A DNA stretch of 64,000 nt. It comes from Polyangia bacterium (lineage in GTDB: Bacteria > Myxococcota_A > Polyangia > Nannocystales > Nannocystaceae). A program made the translations under genes and the position numbers. Under the pieces are notes generated by a model. That model was not told the DNA's origin. It saw only the letters and a list, made by a program, of their open reading frames with translations, and searched no databases. This document shows positions 52,775 to 61,393 of the stretch, in pieces. The stretch lies in contig JAUIKS010000006.1 of the NCBI GenBank assembly GCA_030430565.1, forward strand, positions 1 to 64,000. The letters are read 5' to 3'. Every line of letters starts with the position of its first letter. Position 1 is the first letter of the stretch.

Positions 52775-53218
52775 ATGCAGATCCAAGCCCAAACCCCGGC
52801 CCTCAGCCGTGCTGCCCGAAAGGCCAGCCGCGGCATGACCCTCATCGAGATCCTCGTCGTGCTCGCTATCATCGGCCTGATCGTCGGCGGCGTGAGCGTG
52901 ATGGCCTTCGGTCAGCTCGAGGGGGCGCAGATCAAGAGCACGGGCAACGACGTGACGCAGATCCAGACGCACTGTCAAATGTACATGATGCAGAACCAGA
53001 ACAAGTGCCCGAAGTCGATGACGGACCTCAAGGCCGCCGGCATCACGTCGCGCGTCAAGAAGGACCCGTGGGGCAACGACTACGTGATCACCTGCCCGGG
53101 TCAGCACGACAAGTGCGACGTCAGCTCCTTCGGCCCGGACAAGACCGCGGACACCGAGGACGACATCAAGAGCTGGGAGGCGCCGGGCTCCGCGAAGGGC
53201 GACGAAGAGGACAAGTAG
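52775..53218 (+). CDS. gspG: Major pseudopilin GspG
   Basis: 147 residues. The prepilin site is SRG-MTLIEILVVLAI: Gly-1, then Met+1 and Glu+5, with a 20-residue leader. The C-terminal region has DPWGNDYVITCPG and FGPDKTADTEDDI, the calcium-site region of GspG. It builds the pseudopilus after processing by a prepilin peptidase, which is not encoded in the window. ATG 52775 is chosen because AGGAG is nine bases upstream and the leader is normal; the frame also opens at GTG 52640 overlapping the gspF stop, which would give a 65-residue leader. Confidence 0.94.
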   Translation: MQIQAQTPALSRAARKASRGMTLIEILVVLAIIGLIVGGVSVMAFGQLEGAQIKSTGNDVTQIQTHCQMYMMQNQNKCPKSMTDLKAAGITSRVKKDPWGNDYVITCPGQHDKCDVSSFGPDKTADTEDDIKSWEAPGSAKGDEEDK

Positions 53219-53268
53219 GGGCGCTCGCGTCAGTCTCCGCTACGCTGTCTTGAAGACCAGGTACGATC

Positions 53269-54144
53269 ATGCTCCGCCGCGCGCACCCCCAGGCTCTTCG
53301 CCCGCGCCGCCCCCACGGGCGGCCGGGGCGAGCGCTGCGGCAGGCCGGCATGACGCTGATCGAGATCATGATCGTGCTGGCGATCTCGAGCCTGATGATC
53401 GGGATGGTCCTCTACAGCGCGAACTCCGGGCGCGCCGCCGAGGTCACGCGCGCGACCAACCAGCTCGCGAACACGATCCGCTTCACCTTCAACAAGGCGC
53501 GGGTCTCCGGGACCTACTTCCGGATCAACATCAACATCGACGACCGCGAGTTCTCGGTGCAGCAGGCCGACGAGGCCATGTACATGCCCGCGACCGATCG
53601 CAACGGCGAGCCGGTGGTGCTCACCGAGTCTGAGAAAGAGGACCGCGAGGCGCGAGACAAGCGCGCCGAGGAGAACTACAACCGCTCGGTCATCGCCAAG
53701 ATCCTCGACGCCGAGGCCAGCGCGGACGAAGACGGCGGCGACATCGATCCCTACGGCGCGTCGGTGCGCAAGGTGCCGCGTCAGAAGCCCCCGGTGTTCA
53801 GCGCCTTCGACGACGAGAACGCGCTGAGCGAGGTCAAGAAGCCCTTCAAGCTGCCGAAGGAGCTCGAGATCGTCTCGATCCGCACCGAGCACGATCCAAA
53901 GCCGATCCAGAAGGGCGAGGCCAACCTGTTCTTCTTCCCCCAGGGCCGGACGCAGAAAGCCCACATCCAGCTGCGCAAGAAGGGCGCCAAGGCGAACGAC
54001 GAGGGCACGGCCTTCACGATCATCGTGCACCCGCTGACGGGGCGCGTCGACATCAAGGAGGGCCTCGTCGAGCTCAAGCTGCCGACGGACGCGCGCGACA
54101 AGGAAGACGACACGGGGCGGCGCCAGAACCGGAGGGCGTTCTGA
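53269..54144 (+). CDS. gspH: Minor pseudopilin GspH, enlarged
   Basis: 291 residues, against about 160-190 in most GspH. An Arg-rich 27-residue leader precedes QAG-MTLIEIMIVLAI (Glu+5 present) and the hydrophobic helix. The mid-protein carries an inserted charged region (about 105-190: EKEDREARDKRAEENY, EDGGDIDPYG). The C-terminus FFPQGRTQKAHIQL and TIIVHPLTGRVDI matches the GspH/FimT beta domain. It starts 50 bp after gspG and overlaps gspI by one base (TGATG). Confidence 0.88.
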   Translation: MLRRAHPQALRPRRPHGRPGRALRQAGMTLIEIMIVLAISSLMIGMVLYSANSGRAAEVTRATNQLANTIRFTFNKARVSGTYFRININIDDREFSVQQADEAMYMPATDRNGEPVVLTESEKEDREARDKRAEENYNRSVIAKILDAEASADEDGGDIDPYGASVRKVPRQKPPVFSAFDDENALSEVKKPFKLPKELEIVSIRTEHDPKPIQKGEANLFFFPQGRTQKAHIQLRKKGAKANDEGTAFTIIVHPLTGRVDIKEGLVELKLPTDARDKEDDTGRRQNRRAF

Positions 54145-54902
54145 TGGCGGCGAAGCGTCAGACGGCGAGCTCGACGAGGACGCGGCGCGGATCCGAGGGC
54201 TTCACGCTGCTCGAGGTGATGATCGCGGTGGCGATCCTCTCGGTCTCGATGGTCGGGCTGTACACGGCCCAGATGGCGAACATGAACGCGACCGCCTACG
54301 CCCGCGACATCACGGCGGTCGCCTTCCTCGGCGAGTTCATCATCGTCGACATCGAGAACCAGCTCGAGAAGGACGGCGGCTGGGTTCAGCAGGACAAGAC
54401 CTACGCGGGCGACTTTAGCGAGCAGGGCTGGCCCGACGTGCAGTACTCCTGCCTCATCGACTTCGTCGAGATGCCCGAGTACTCGCAGCTGCGCGAGGTC
54501 AAGGACGCGTCGGAGCAGGACACCGACGGGCGCTCCGGGCAGCAGTACCAGGACGCGGCCGACCAGATGTTCAACACGCTCGCGAGCGTCTGGCCGATCG
54601 TCAAGAACGCGATCGAGCAGTCGATCCGCAAGGTCACCTGCGACATCCTCTGGAAGAACGGGGATCGCCAAGAGGTCCTCACGCTCGAGACCTACTGGAC
54701 CGAGCCCGCGAACCTGACCAAGCTGCCAGATATGGGCGGTGAGTTCACCGAGGAAGACGACCAGAGCGGGAGCGGTGACGGTGGCGGCGGCGCGAGCTCC
54801 GGCGCGGGTCGTGGCGGCGGCGGTGGCGGCGGCTCGCGCCCGAGCGGACCGACCGGCTCGCGACCGAGCACTGGCATCGGACTGGAGTCGAAGACCAAGT
54901 GA
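54144..54902 (+). CDS. gspI: Minor pseudopilin GspI, with Gly-rich tail
   Basis: 252 residues, about twice the usual length. The prepilin site is SEG-FTLLEVMIAVAIL with Glu+5 and a 19-residue basic leader. The globular part includes a Cys pair and the typical WTEPANL ending. A tail of about 45 residues is rich in Gly and Ser and absent from classical GspI. In other systems GspI-J-K form the pseudopilus tip. Its end overlaps gspJ (GTGA). Confidence 0.88.
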   Translation: MAAKRQTASSTRTRRGSEGFTLLEVMIAVAILSVSMVGLYTAQMANMNATAYARDITAVAFLGEFIIVDIENQLEKDGGWVQQDKTYAGDFSEQGWPDVQYSCLIDFVEMPEYSQLREVKDASEQDTDGRSGQQYQDAADQMFNTLASVWPIVKNAIEQSIRKVTCDILWKNGDRQEVLTLETYWTEPANLTKLPDMGGEFTEEDDQSGSGDGGGGASSGAGRGGGGGGGSRPSGPTGSRPSTGIGLESKTK

Positions 54903-55609
54903 CCAGGCCTGAACGCGTACGACGACGTCGGGGCTCCCAGCGCGGGCTGACGATGATCGAGGTCCTGATCACCCTCACGATCATGACGATGATGATGGTC
55001 GCGGTCTGGTCCAGCTTCCGCACGCTGCAGACCGGGATGGAGCTCACCGAGCGCACCCAGCAGCGCTACTCGATCCTGCGTAACTGCATGGGGCGGATGA
55101 GCACCGAGCTGTCGATGGCGTACCTGTCGTGGAACCGACCCGCGGACGAGGATCGGCACTACACGCTGTTCGAGGGCTACGACCAGTCGAACGAGGATCG
55201 CCTGACCTTCTCGAGCTTCGCGCACGTTCGGCTGCGCAAGGACGCCAAGGAGAGCGACCAGACGGTCATCCAGTATGTGCTCGACGTCGACGCCGAGGAC
55301 AGCCTCAAGAAGCACGTCTACCGCCGCGAGAGCAGCCGCCTGATGGGCGACACGCCCGTGCAGATGGCCGACTACGCGCCGGCGTACGTGTTCTGCGAGG
55401 ACGTGATCTCGCTCGACTTCAAGTACTGGGACCCGCGCCTGCGTGACTGGCGAGACGAGTGGCGCACGACGAGCAAGGATCAGCAGCCTGATCGCCTGCC
55501 GCCGCGGGTCAAGATCGAGCTCGGCTTCATCGACGAGTTCGGCGAGGAGCGCAAGTACGTCACGCAGACGAACCTGCTCATGCAAGAGAAGATCGACATG
55601 TCGAAGTAG
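54899..55609 (+). CDS. gspJ: Minor pseudopilin GspJ
   Basis: 236 residues. An Arg-rich leader leads to SQRG-LTMIEVLITLTIMTMMM with Glu+5. The body has FEGYDQSNEDRLTFSSFAHVR and VISLDFKYWDPRLRDW, usual for GspJ, and a C-terminal RVKIELGFIDEFGE strand. It is a tip-complex subunit of the pseudopilus. GTG start overlapping the gspI stop; gspK follows after 14 bp. Confidence 0.9.
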   Translation: MTRPERVRRRRGSQRGLTMIEVLITLTIMTMMMVAVWSSFRTLQTGMELTERTQQRYSILRNCMGRMSTELSMAYLSWNRPADEDRHYTLFEGYDQSNEDRLTFSSFAHVRLRKDAKESDQTVIQYVLDVDAEDSLKKHVYRRESSRLMGDTPVQMADYAPAYVFCEDVISLDFKYWDPRLRDWRDEWRTTSKDQQPDRLPPRVKIELGFIDEFGEERKYVTQTNLLMQEKIDMSK

Positions 55610-55623
55610 GGAGCGAGGCGAGC

Positions 55624-57102
55624 GTGGAGAATCGACAAGGCAGCGAGCGCGCGGAGACGGAGGAGACCCTCGAGGTCACCGACGCCGCTGTCGCTGCGCC
55701 CGCGGGCTGCGACGCCGAGCGCGAGCTCGAGCACGAGCTTGAGGCGGACGAGGACGCGCTCGACGAGGACGACGGTCCGTCGCGCCGCGCCGAGCACGGC
55801 GTCGCGATCTTGATGGTGATCGCCTGTCTCGCCGTGCTGATGCCGATCACCGCGAGCTTCAGCTACACGACGCGCGTCGACTGGCAGGCCGCGATCAACC
55901 AGCGCGACGAGGTCACCGCGCGCAGCCTGGAGCGCGGCGCGATGCGCCTCTCGCTGCTGATGTTCGAGCTGCAGCGCGCGGTCTTCAGCCAGAAGCAGTT
56001 CCGCGAGTTCGCGGGCGCGATGGACATCACCCAGGTCGCGCCGTACCTGATGTCGGTCTTCGGCTCGGAGGACGGCGCCGAGGGCATCGCGGGCATGGCC
56101 GCGCTGGCCGGCGTCGACGGCATCAACACCGAGGCCTTCGAGCCGCTCGCGCTGACGACCGGGACCTTCGAGGTCCGGCTCGAGGCCGAGAGCGGCAAGA
56201 TCAACCTGAACTGCCTGGGGCGGACGGAGAAGCAGGGCAAGAACAGCCCGCAGCAGCGCACCATCGAGATGCTCGACGTCCTGCTCGCGCCCTCGCTCTA
56301 CGACCCGCTGTTCGAAGAGGAGCAGGCGCTGACCGGCCAGTACTACTCGCGCTTCGGCGTGGTCAAGCGCGTCGTCGACTACATCGACGACGACCGGCGC
56401 GTCTTCGACATCGTGCGCATGGTCCCGGGCTCGGGCTCCGAGAGCGTCTACCAGTACAAGAACTTCCCGGACCCCTTCGAGCCGCGCAACGCCCCGCTCG
56501 ACAGCGTCGCCGAGCTCGCGCAGGTCGAGGCGATCACCGACGACATCCTCAACATCCTCCGGCCCGAGGTGACGGTCTACGGCGGGTGCAAGGTCAACCT
56601 CAACTTCGCGAGCGCGCAGCAGATCGCGATCGCGCTGCGCTACTCCGCGATCAACCAGGACAAGTGGAAGACCGAGGGCGAGAACTACCTGCTGATGACG
56701 GTGCCCCTGGCCAACTACATCGTCTCGGTCCGCGACCTGACCCTGTTCGACGACCTCAAGGGCTTCAAAGAGTTCGCCGAGAAGCCCGATCAGTTCTTCA
56801 ACCCGCTGATGAGCCTCGGAGCCGACAGCGACAGCCAGGGCTTCGGCAACTCCGATCTCGGGATGCCGCGGATCCCCGAGGGCATCAGCCTGCACATCAA
56901 GGGCAAGGAGCCGTCCGACGACGATGAGGGCTGGGGCGGTCTCGGCGACATCGCCACGATCGAGCCCGAGCGGGTCTATCGCCTCGAGGTCATCACCGAG
57001 GTCGGTATGGTCAAAAAGCGCCTGTCGGCCGTCTACGACATGCAGGCGACCCGCACGCAGACCTCGGGCAAGGGCGCGTGGGTGTACTACCGCGAGGACT
57101 GA
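55624..57102 (+). CDS. gspK: Minor pseudopilin GspK with long acidic leader
   Basis: 492 residues. The hydrophobic segment after the predicted cleavage is AEHG-VAILMVIACLAVLMP; as usual for GspK there is no Glu+5. The leader is about 59 residues and strongly acidic, unlike the short positive leaders of the family. The mature part has VRLEAESGKINLNCL, VKRVVDYIDDDRRVF (helix-hairpin-like GspK region), KVNLNFASAQQIAIALRY and a C-terminal VYRLEVITEVG strand. It is the large tip subunit. GTG start with a purine-rich stretch just upstream. Confidence 0.9.
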   Translation: MENRQGSERAETEETLEVTDAAVAAPAGCDAERELEHELEADEDALDEDDGPSRRAEHGVAILMVIACLAVLMPITASFSYTTRVDWQAAINQRDEVTARSLERGAMRLSLLMFELQRAVFSQKQFREFAGAMDITQVAPYLMSVFGSEDGAEGIAGMAALAGVDGINTEAFEPLALTTGTFEVRLEAESGKINLNCLGRTEKQGKNSPQQRTIEMLDVLLAPSLYDPLFEEEQALTGQYYSRFGVVKRVVDYIDDDRRVFDIVRMVPGSGSESVYQYKNFPDPFEPRNAPLDSVAELAQVEAITDDILNILRPEVTVYGGCKVNLNFASAQQIAIALRYSAINQDKWKTEGENYLLMTVPLANYIVSVRDLTLFDDLKGFKEFAEKPDQFFNPLMSLGADSDSQGFGNSDLGMPRIPEGISLHIKGKEPSDDDEGWGGLGDIATIEPERVYRLEVITEVGMVKKRLSAVYDMQATRTQTSGKGAWVYYRED

Positions 57103-57112
57103 GGCGACCTCG

Positions 57113-57175
57113 CTCTACTCCTCTATCCACTCCTCTATCCACCCCTCTATCCACCCCTCTATCCACCCCTCTAAC
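57113..57175. repeat. 12 bp tandem repeat between gspK and gspL
   Basis: CTCTATCCACCC (first copy ending CTC) is repeated at 57121, 57133, 57145 and 57157, with partial units at both ends, giving about 4.5 copies in the 124-base gspK-gspL gap. It is non-coding and pyrimidine-rich on the sense strand. Confidence 0.9.
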
Positions 57176-57226
57176 TATTTATCTCGCGACTCGACCTCTC
57201 CAACCGACGTTCAAGCGACCTGACTC

Positions 57227-59104
57227 ATGGCACAGAAAATCATCGGACTGGACCTGGGCACTCACGCCGTCAAGGCCGTGCTCGTGAGCACCGGGCTGCG
57301 CACCGTCCAGGTGCTCGACGTTCACGAGGAGCCGGTCGTGACCCGCGAGGGCGTCGCTCCTATCGACGCCGCCGTTGAGGTCGCGCTGGCGATGCTCCGC
57401 CGACGCGGCTGGACGCATCACCCGGTCGCCTTGGTGCTCCCCGGCACGCAGGGCAGCTACCGCCTGCTCAAGTTCCCGTTCCCGGACGCGCGGCGGATCG
57501 GGCAGGCGGTCTTGTTCGAGGCCGACGGGCAGTTCCCGATCTCGCTCGACGCGCTCGAGCACGATCACATCGTCTTGCCGCCGCAGGGAGGCGAGGGGAG
57601 GGCGCTGGTCGTGGCGAGCCGTCAAGAGCTCGTCGCGCGGATCTCGAAGACCTTCAGCCAGGCGCACATCGACGTGAAGCTGGTGACGGTCGCGCCGCTC
57701 GCCCTCGCCCAGGTGATGACCGGGATCCCGATCGTGGTCCCGGAGGCGACGGCCGACGAGGAGCCGCGCGAGCCCGTCACGCTCGTCGTCGACATCGGCC
57801 GGCGCTCGACCGAGATGCTGGTGCTCGGCCCGAAGGGGCCATACACCGCCCGCGTGCTGCGTCGCGGCGGGCTGCACGTGAGCAAGGCGCTGGCGAAGAT
57901 CATGGAGGTCGACCTGGCGCGCGCCGAGGCCTACAAGGTCGAGGAGGGCTTCTTGCCGCGCCCGGATGATCCGCCGCCGGCCCCGGACGCGCTCCGAGCG
58001 TGTCGGGCGATCGCGCAGGCGCTGGAGCCGTTGGTCCGCGAGCTCGAGCACACGCGGATCTGGCTGCGCTCCGAGTATGGCTATTCGGTCACGTCGATCC
58101 GGCTGATGGGCGGCGGCTCGCGCCTGCGCGGGCTCGCCGAGTACCTGCGGGATCAGCTCGAGCTGCCGGTGTCGTCGGGGGAGCTGCACGCCGCCTCGCT
58201 GCGCAAGCACGCGGGCCGCGACTGGACGACGACCGCGGCGGCGCTCGGCGGCGCGGTCGGTGCTCACCGCCGCCCGATCGTGCAGCTCTTCACCGAGAGC
58301 TCGAGCGCGGAGGCGGGCGGCTGGCTGATCGAGAAGCTGCCGACGATCGCGGCGATGGGGCTCGCTATCATCGCGTTCGGCGCGCTCGACACGATGGCGC
58401 GGCTCAGCGCGCTGGACGCCCAGGAGCAGGCGTACCGGGCGGAGCTGGCCGAGGCGACAGAGAAGGTCTTCGGCGAGAAGCTCTACGAAGAGCAGCTGAT
58501 TCAGGCGAAGCTGAGCGCCGTCGGCGGGGAGGACATGATGAGCCTCGTGCCGAAGCGCGGCGCCGTCGAGGTGCTCGCCGAGCTCGTCAAGGTCTCGACG
58601 CCCCAGGGCCCCAAGCCGATCCCCGGCGCGGCCTTGGGGGCGCCAGGCGCGGTCGATCCGGCGACGGGTCTGCCCACGGGCCCTGCGGGCCCAGGGCTCG
58701 TGAACGGGCACCCGGTCGACGATGTCGGCCCCTACTCGGGCCCGCTCGCCGGTCGCGGCTTCACCCGAACAGGTCCCGACGGACAGCCTGTCGATCCGTC
58801 GGCGAGCGCCGACGGCGAGGAGGGGGAGGAGGGCGAGGCCGGCCTCGGCCCCGCGCCCGCGACCGGCATCGCCTGGGATGACGAGCTGCACTACAAGAAG
58901 ATCGATATACGCCCGGTCAAGATGTCGCTGCGCGCCTCCGCGACGCGTCGCTCGACGAAGGAGCGGCTCGAGACGGAGCTGAAGAAGATCAACTGCATCA
59001 ACACGATCAGCAGCGGGAAGTCACAGTCGGCGAACGAGCGCCAGCTGTGGAACATCGAGATCGACCACGACTGCTTCAGCGGGAAGTTGGAGGTGGAGTC
59101 ATGA
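57227..59104 (+). CDS. gspL: Type II secretion protein GspL (PilM-like actin fold)
   Basis: 625 residues. The cytoplasmic ASHA/PilM-like domain starts GLDLGTHAVKAVLV (phosphate-1 loop) and has VTLVVDIGRRSTEMLVL (phosphate-2) and LMGGGSRLRGLAEYLRDQL. A single membrane helix is near residues 372-392 (TIAAMGLAIIAFGALDTMARL). The periplasmic part carries a Gly/Pro/Asp-rich insertion of about 85 residues (roughly 460-545) before a ferredoxin-like end KIDIRPVKMSLRASATRRS. It recruits GspE and binds GspM. Ends in ATGA overlap with gspM. Confidence 0.92.
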   Translation: MAQKIIGLDLGTHAVKAVLVSTGLRTVQVLDVHEEPVVTREGVAPIDAAVEVALAMLRRRGWTHHPVALVLPGTQGSYRLLKFPFPDARRIGQAVLFEADGQFPISLDALEHDHIVLPPQGGEGRALVVASRQELVARISKTFSQAHIDVKLVTVAPLALAQVMTGIPIVVPEATADEEPREPVTLVVDIGRRSTEMLVLGPKGPYTARVLRRGGLHVSKALAKIMEVDLARAEAYKVEEGFLPRPDDPPPAPDALRACRAIAQALEPLVRELEHTRIWLRSEYGYSVTSIRLMGGGSRLRGLAEYLRDQLELPVSSGELHAASLRKHAGRDWTTTAAALGGAVGAHRRPIVQLFTESSSAEAGGWLIEKLPTIAAMGLAIIAFGALDTMARLSALDAQEQAYRAELAEATEKVFGEKLYEEQLIQAKLSAVGGEDMMSLVPKRGAVEVLAELVKVSTPQGPKPIPGAALGAPGAVDPATGLPTGPAGPGLVNGHPVDDVGPYSGPLAGRGFTRTGPDGQPVDPSASADGEEGEEGEAGLGPAPATGIAWDDELHYKKIDIRPVKMSLRASATRRSTKERLETELKKINCINTISSGKSQSANERQLWNIEIDHDCFSGKLEVES

Positions 59105-59688
59105 GCTCGCGAGTCGGAATGCGCAACAGCATGCTCTCACGGCTGACGCCGCGGGAGCGCAACCTGCTCGGCCTGCTGGCCTTGGTCGGCTTCGTGATGG
59201 GCAGCGTGATGCTGTTCACGATGCGCCGCGCTCGCTTCCAGGAGAGCGAGGAGCGGATCGCGTCCATGCGGCGCAGCCTCGACCTGGTCTACCTGCAGGG
59301 CTCGGCCTACGCCGAGCGCCTGAAGGAGAAGGAGAGCCGCGAGTCGGAGATCTCGAGCGAGACGTTGAAGTTCGCGTCGATGATCGAGCAGGCGCAGAGC
59401 GAGCTCGAGACCGGCGAGCTGCGCAACGACGTCGAGAAGCCGGCGCTGCCCATCGGCGGCGACTCGCTGATCAAGCGCATGTACTCGTTTGACCTGCGGA
59501 GCGTGAAGCTCGAGGAGATGCTGAACTTCCTCCAGAAGGTCGAGAACAAGCCGGGGCACATCCTGTACACGGACTCGCTCGATATTCGCTCGCCCAGCGA
59601 GGTCGAGGATCGGCTCAACGTCTCGGTTGAGCTGGCGACCTGGGAGCTGCGCAAGCCCGATGATGCAGAGGAGCAGCCGTCCTCATGA
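59101..59688 (+). CDS. gspM: Type II secretion protein GspM
   Basis: 195 residues. A short cytoplasmic start is followed by SRLTPRERNLLGLLALVGFVM with a membrane helix near 22-40, then a coiled-coil-like stretch (FQESEERIASMRRSLDLV) and a periplasmic domain SVKLEEMLNFLQKVENK with LNVSVELATWEL. It matches GspM size and layout, partner of GspL. Overlaps gspL and gspN by 4 bp each (ATGA junctions). Confidence 0.88.
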   Translation: MSSRVGMRNSMLSRLTPRERNLLGLLALVGFVMGSVMLFTMRRARFQESEERIASMRRSLDLVYLQGSAYAERLKEKESRESEISSETLKFASMIEQAQSELETGELRNDVEKPALPIGGDSLIKRMYSFDLRSVKLEEMLNFLQKVENKPGHILYTDSLDIRSPSEVEDRLNVSVELATWELRKPDDAEEQPSS

Positions 59689-61229
59689 AGCTCACGACCT
59701 CCACTGGATCCGACGATGACGCGACGCCGAAGCTCTCTCGCCGCGCGCGCATGCGCATGCTGCTGCGCCGGCTGCGGAGCGTCGCGGGCTACGTCTCGCT
59801 GTTCTTCGCCGCGTTCTTCCTGTTTATCTGGGTGTTCCTGCCCACGGAGGCGGTCGCCTGGCGGCTCAGCAAAGAGGCCAAGAAGCGCGGCTACATCGTC
59901 AACATCGAGAACGTGACCGTCTCGCCGTTTGGCACGGTCTCGGCCTACAACGTCACGTGGATCTACGAGCCGGCGCGCAAGGGCGAGATCCCCGACAGCC
60001 TCAGCTTCGACCGGATCGATGTCGACGTCTCGCTGCTGCGGCTGCTGACCGGCACGCTCTCGCTCGAGCTCGACGCCTACATCGCGGACACCGACTCCGA
60101 CACGGTTGTGCACGCCGAGTACACCCGCGGCGACGAGGTCGACGCGATCAAGGTCGATATCGACGGCCTCCCGCTGCGGCTGGTCCCGACCCTGCAGCAG
60201 ACGGTCAACACGCCGGTGCAGGGCTTGTTCGGGCTCAAGGTCGACCTGACGGTCCCGGACCACGAGCTCGTGAAGTCCGAGGGCTCGATCTCGATCTCGT
60301 GCTCGCACTGCACGATCAGCGACGGCGAGACGCCGATGTTTATGCCGGGCTTCGAGGAGGGCGCGTACACCAACAAGGGGATGACGCTGCCGCAGATCGA
60401 TCTGGGGAGCCTGAGCGGCACGCTCGTGGTCGCGGACGGCGTCGCCGCGACCGAGGGGATCGAGACCTCGAGCGAGGACATCACGCTGAAGATCAGCGGC
60501 GACATGAAGCTGCGCGACCCGTTCCCGCGCTCGCGCCTGGACTTCCGGATCAAGCTGCTGATCACGGAGGCGCTGCAGGCGAAGGGCGAGCAGATGCGGC
60601 TGATGGTGCAGACCGCGAGCCCGAAGTCGAAGCTCGATCCGCCCGACGACGGCTGGCTCGGCTACCAGCTGCTCGGCTCGATCGGGAATCGACGGCTCTA
60701 TGGCTGGAAGCACAAGTCGCGCCAGCAGATCAACAAAGAGCGCCGGGAGCGTGAGAAGGACCGTCAGGCGGAACGACGGCGCGCGCAGGCGGAGCGCAAC
60801 AAGAAGAAGGAAGCCGCGAAGAAGAAGACCTCCAAGGCCGCGAAGCCGGAGGCGCCCGAGAGTGACAGCGAGGAGCCCAAGAAGACCACGAAGGAGCGCT
60901 TCAACGCGGACTCGAGCGGGCCGACAACGCCCGAGGGCGACGGCGACGGCGGCGAGAAGCCGGCCGATGAGAAGCCGAAGGAAGACAGCACCGAGGAGTC
61001 GACCGAGGACAGCGAGGAGAGCGACGAGGACGCCGAGGGTGAAGAGAGCGAGGAGAACGCCGAGGAAGAGGACGGCGAGGGTGAGGGCGACGGCGAGGAT
61101 GACTCAAATGAGGGTGACGGCGAGGGTGACGGTGAGGGCGACTCGGGCGAAGGCGGTGGTGAAGGCGAAGGCGGCGGCGAGTCTAAGAGTGGCGGCAGCG
61201 AGGGCGGGTCTGAGGATGAGGACGGGTAG
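59685..61229 (+). CDS. gspN: Type II secretion protein GspN with long charged tail
   Basis: 514 residues. The membrane helix is near 35-52 (YVSLFFAAFFLFIWVFL). The GspN-like beta domain covers about 60-335 (SLSFDRIDVDVSLLRLLTG, MTLPQIDLGSLSGTLVVADG). From about 345 the protein becomes low-complexity: first Lys/Arg/Glu, then nearly all Glu, Asp, Gly and Ser to the end, about 165 residues. Classical GspN lacks this. It is the last gene of the secretion operon; the downstream regulator gene starts 164 bp later. Confidence 0.85.
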   Translation: MKLTTSTGSDDDATPKLSRRARMRMLLRRLRSVAGYVSLFFAAFFLFIWVFLPTEAVAWRLSKEAKKRGYIVNIENVTVSPFGTVSAYNVTWIYEPARKGEIPDSLSFDRIDVDVSLLRLLTGTLSLELDAYIADTDSDTVVHAEYTRGDEVDAIKVDIDGLPLRLVPTLQQTVNTPVQGLFGLKVDLTVPDHELVKSEGSISISCSHCTISDGETPMFMPGFEEGAYTNKGMTLPQIDLGSLSGTLVVADGVAATEGIETSSEDITLKISGDMKLRDPFPRSRLDFRIKLLITEALQAKGEQMRLMVQTASPKSKLDPPDDGWLGYQLLGSIGNRRLYGWKHKSRQQINKERREREKDRQAERRRAQAERNKKKEAAKKKTSKAAKPEAPESDSEEPKKTTKERFNADSSGPTTPEGDGDGGEKPADEKPKEDSTEESTEDSEESDEDAEGEESEENAEEEDGEGEGDGEDDSNEGDGEGDGEGDSGEGGGEGEGGGESKSGGSEGGSEDEDG

Positions 61230-61299
61230 ATCCCCGCGTCGCCAATCCGTAGGCCTCGGCTCAGGGCGCGAAACCGGTAGCGAATGCGTGATTTTGAGC

Positions 61300-61316
61300 T
61301 GTGCAAAATTTGCACA
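61300..61316. promoter_or_regulatory. 17 bp palindrome, candidate operator
   Basis: TGTGCAAA-A-TTTGCACA is a perfect inverted repeat with 8-base arms, in the 164 bp between gspN and the downstream regulator gene, 78 bases before its ATG. The size and symmetry fit a dimeric regulator site. Confidence 0.6.
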
Positions 61317-61393
61317 TGCTAACCCGCAAACGTGTCGTGCACCCTCTCCCTAGGGTCACAGTCCAGTCTCTGTGCCCCTCGAACGGTCTGTCC

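Noticed and set aside
57113..57175. 12 bp repeats as a CRISPR array
   Set aside because: Units are directly tandem with no spacers and no cas genes are present.
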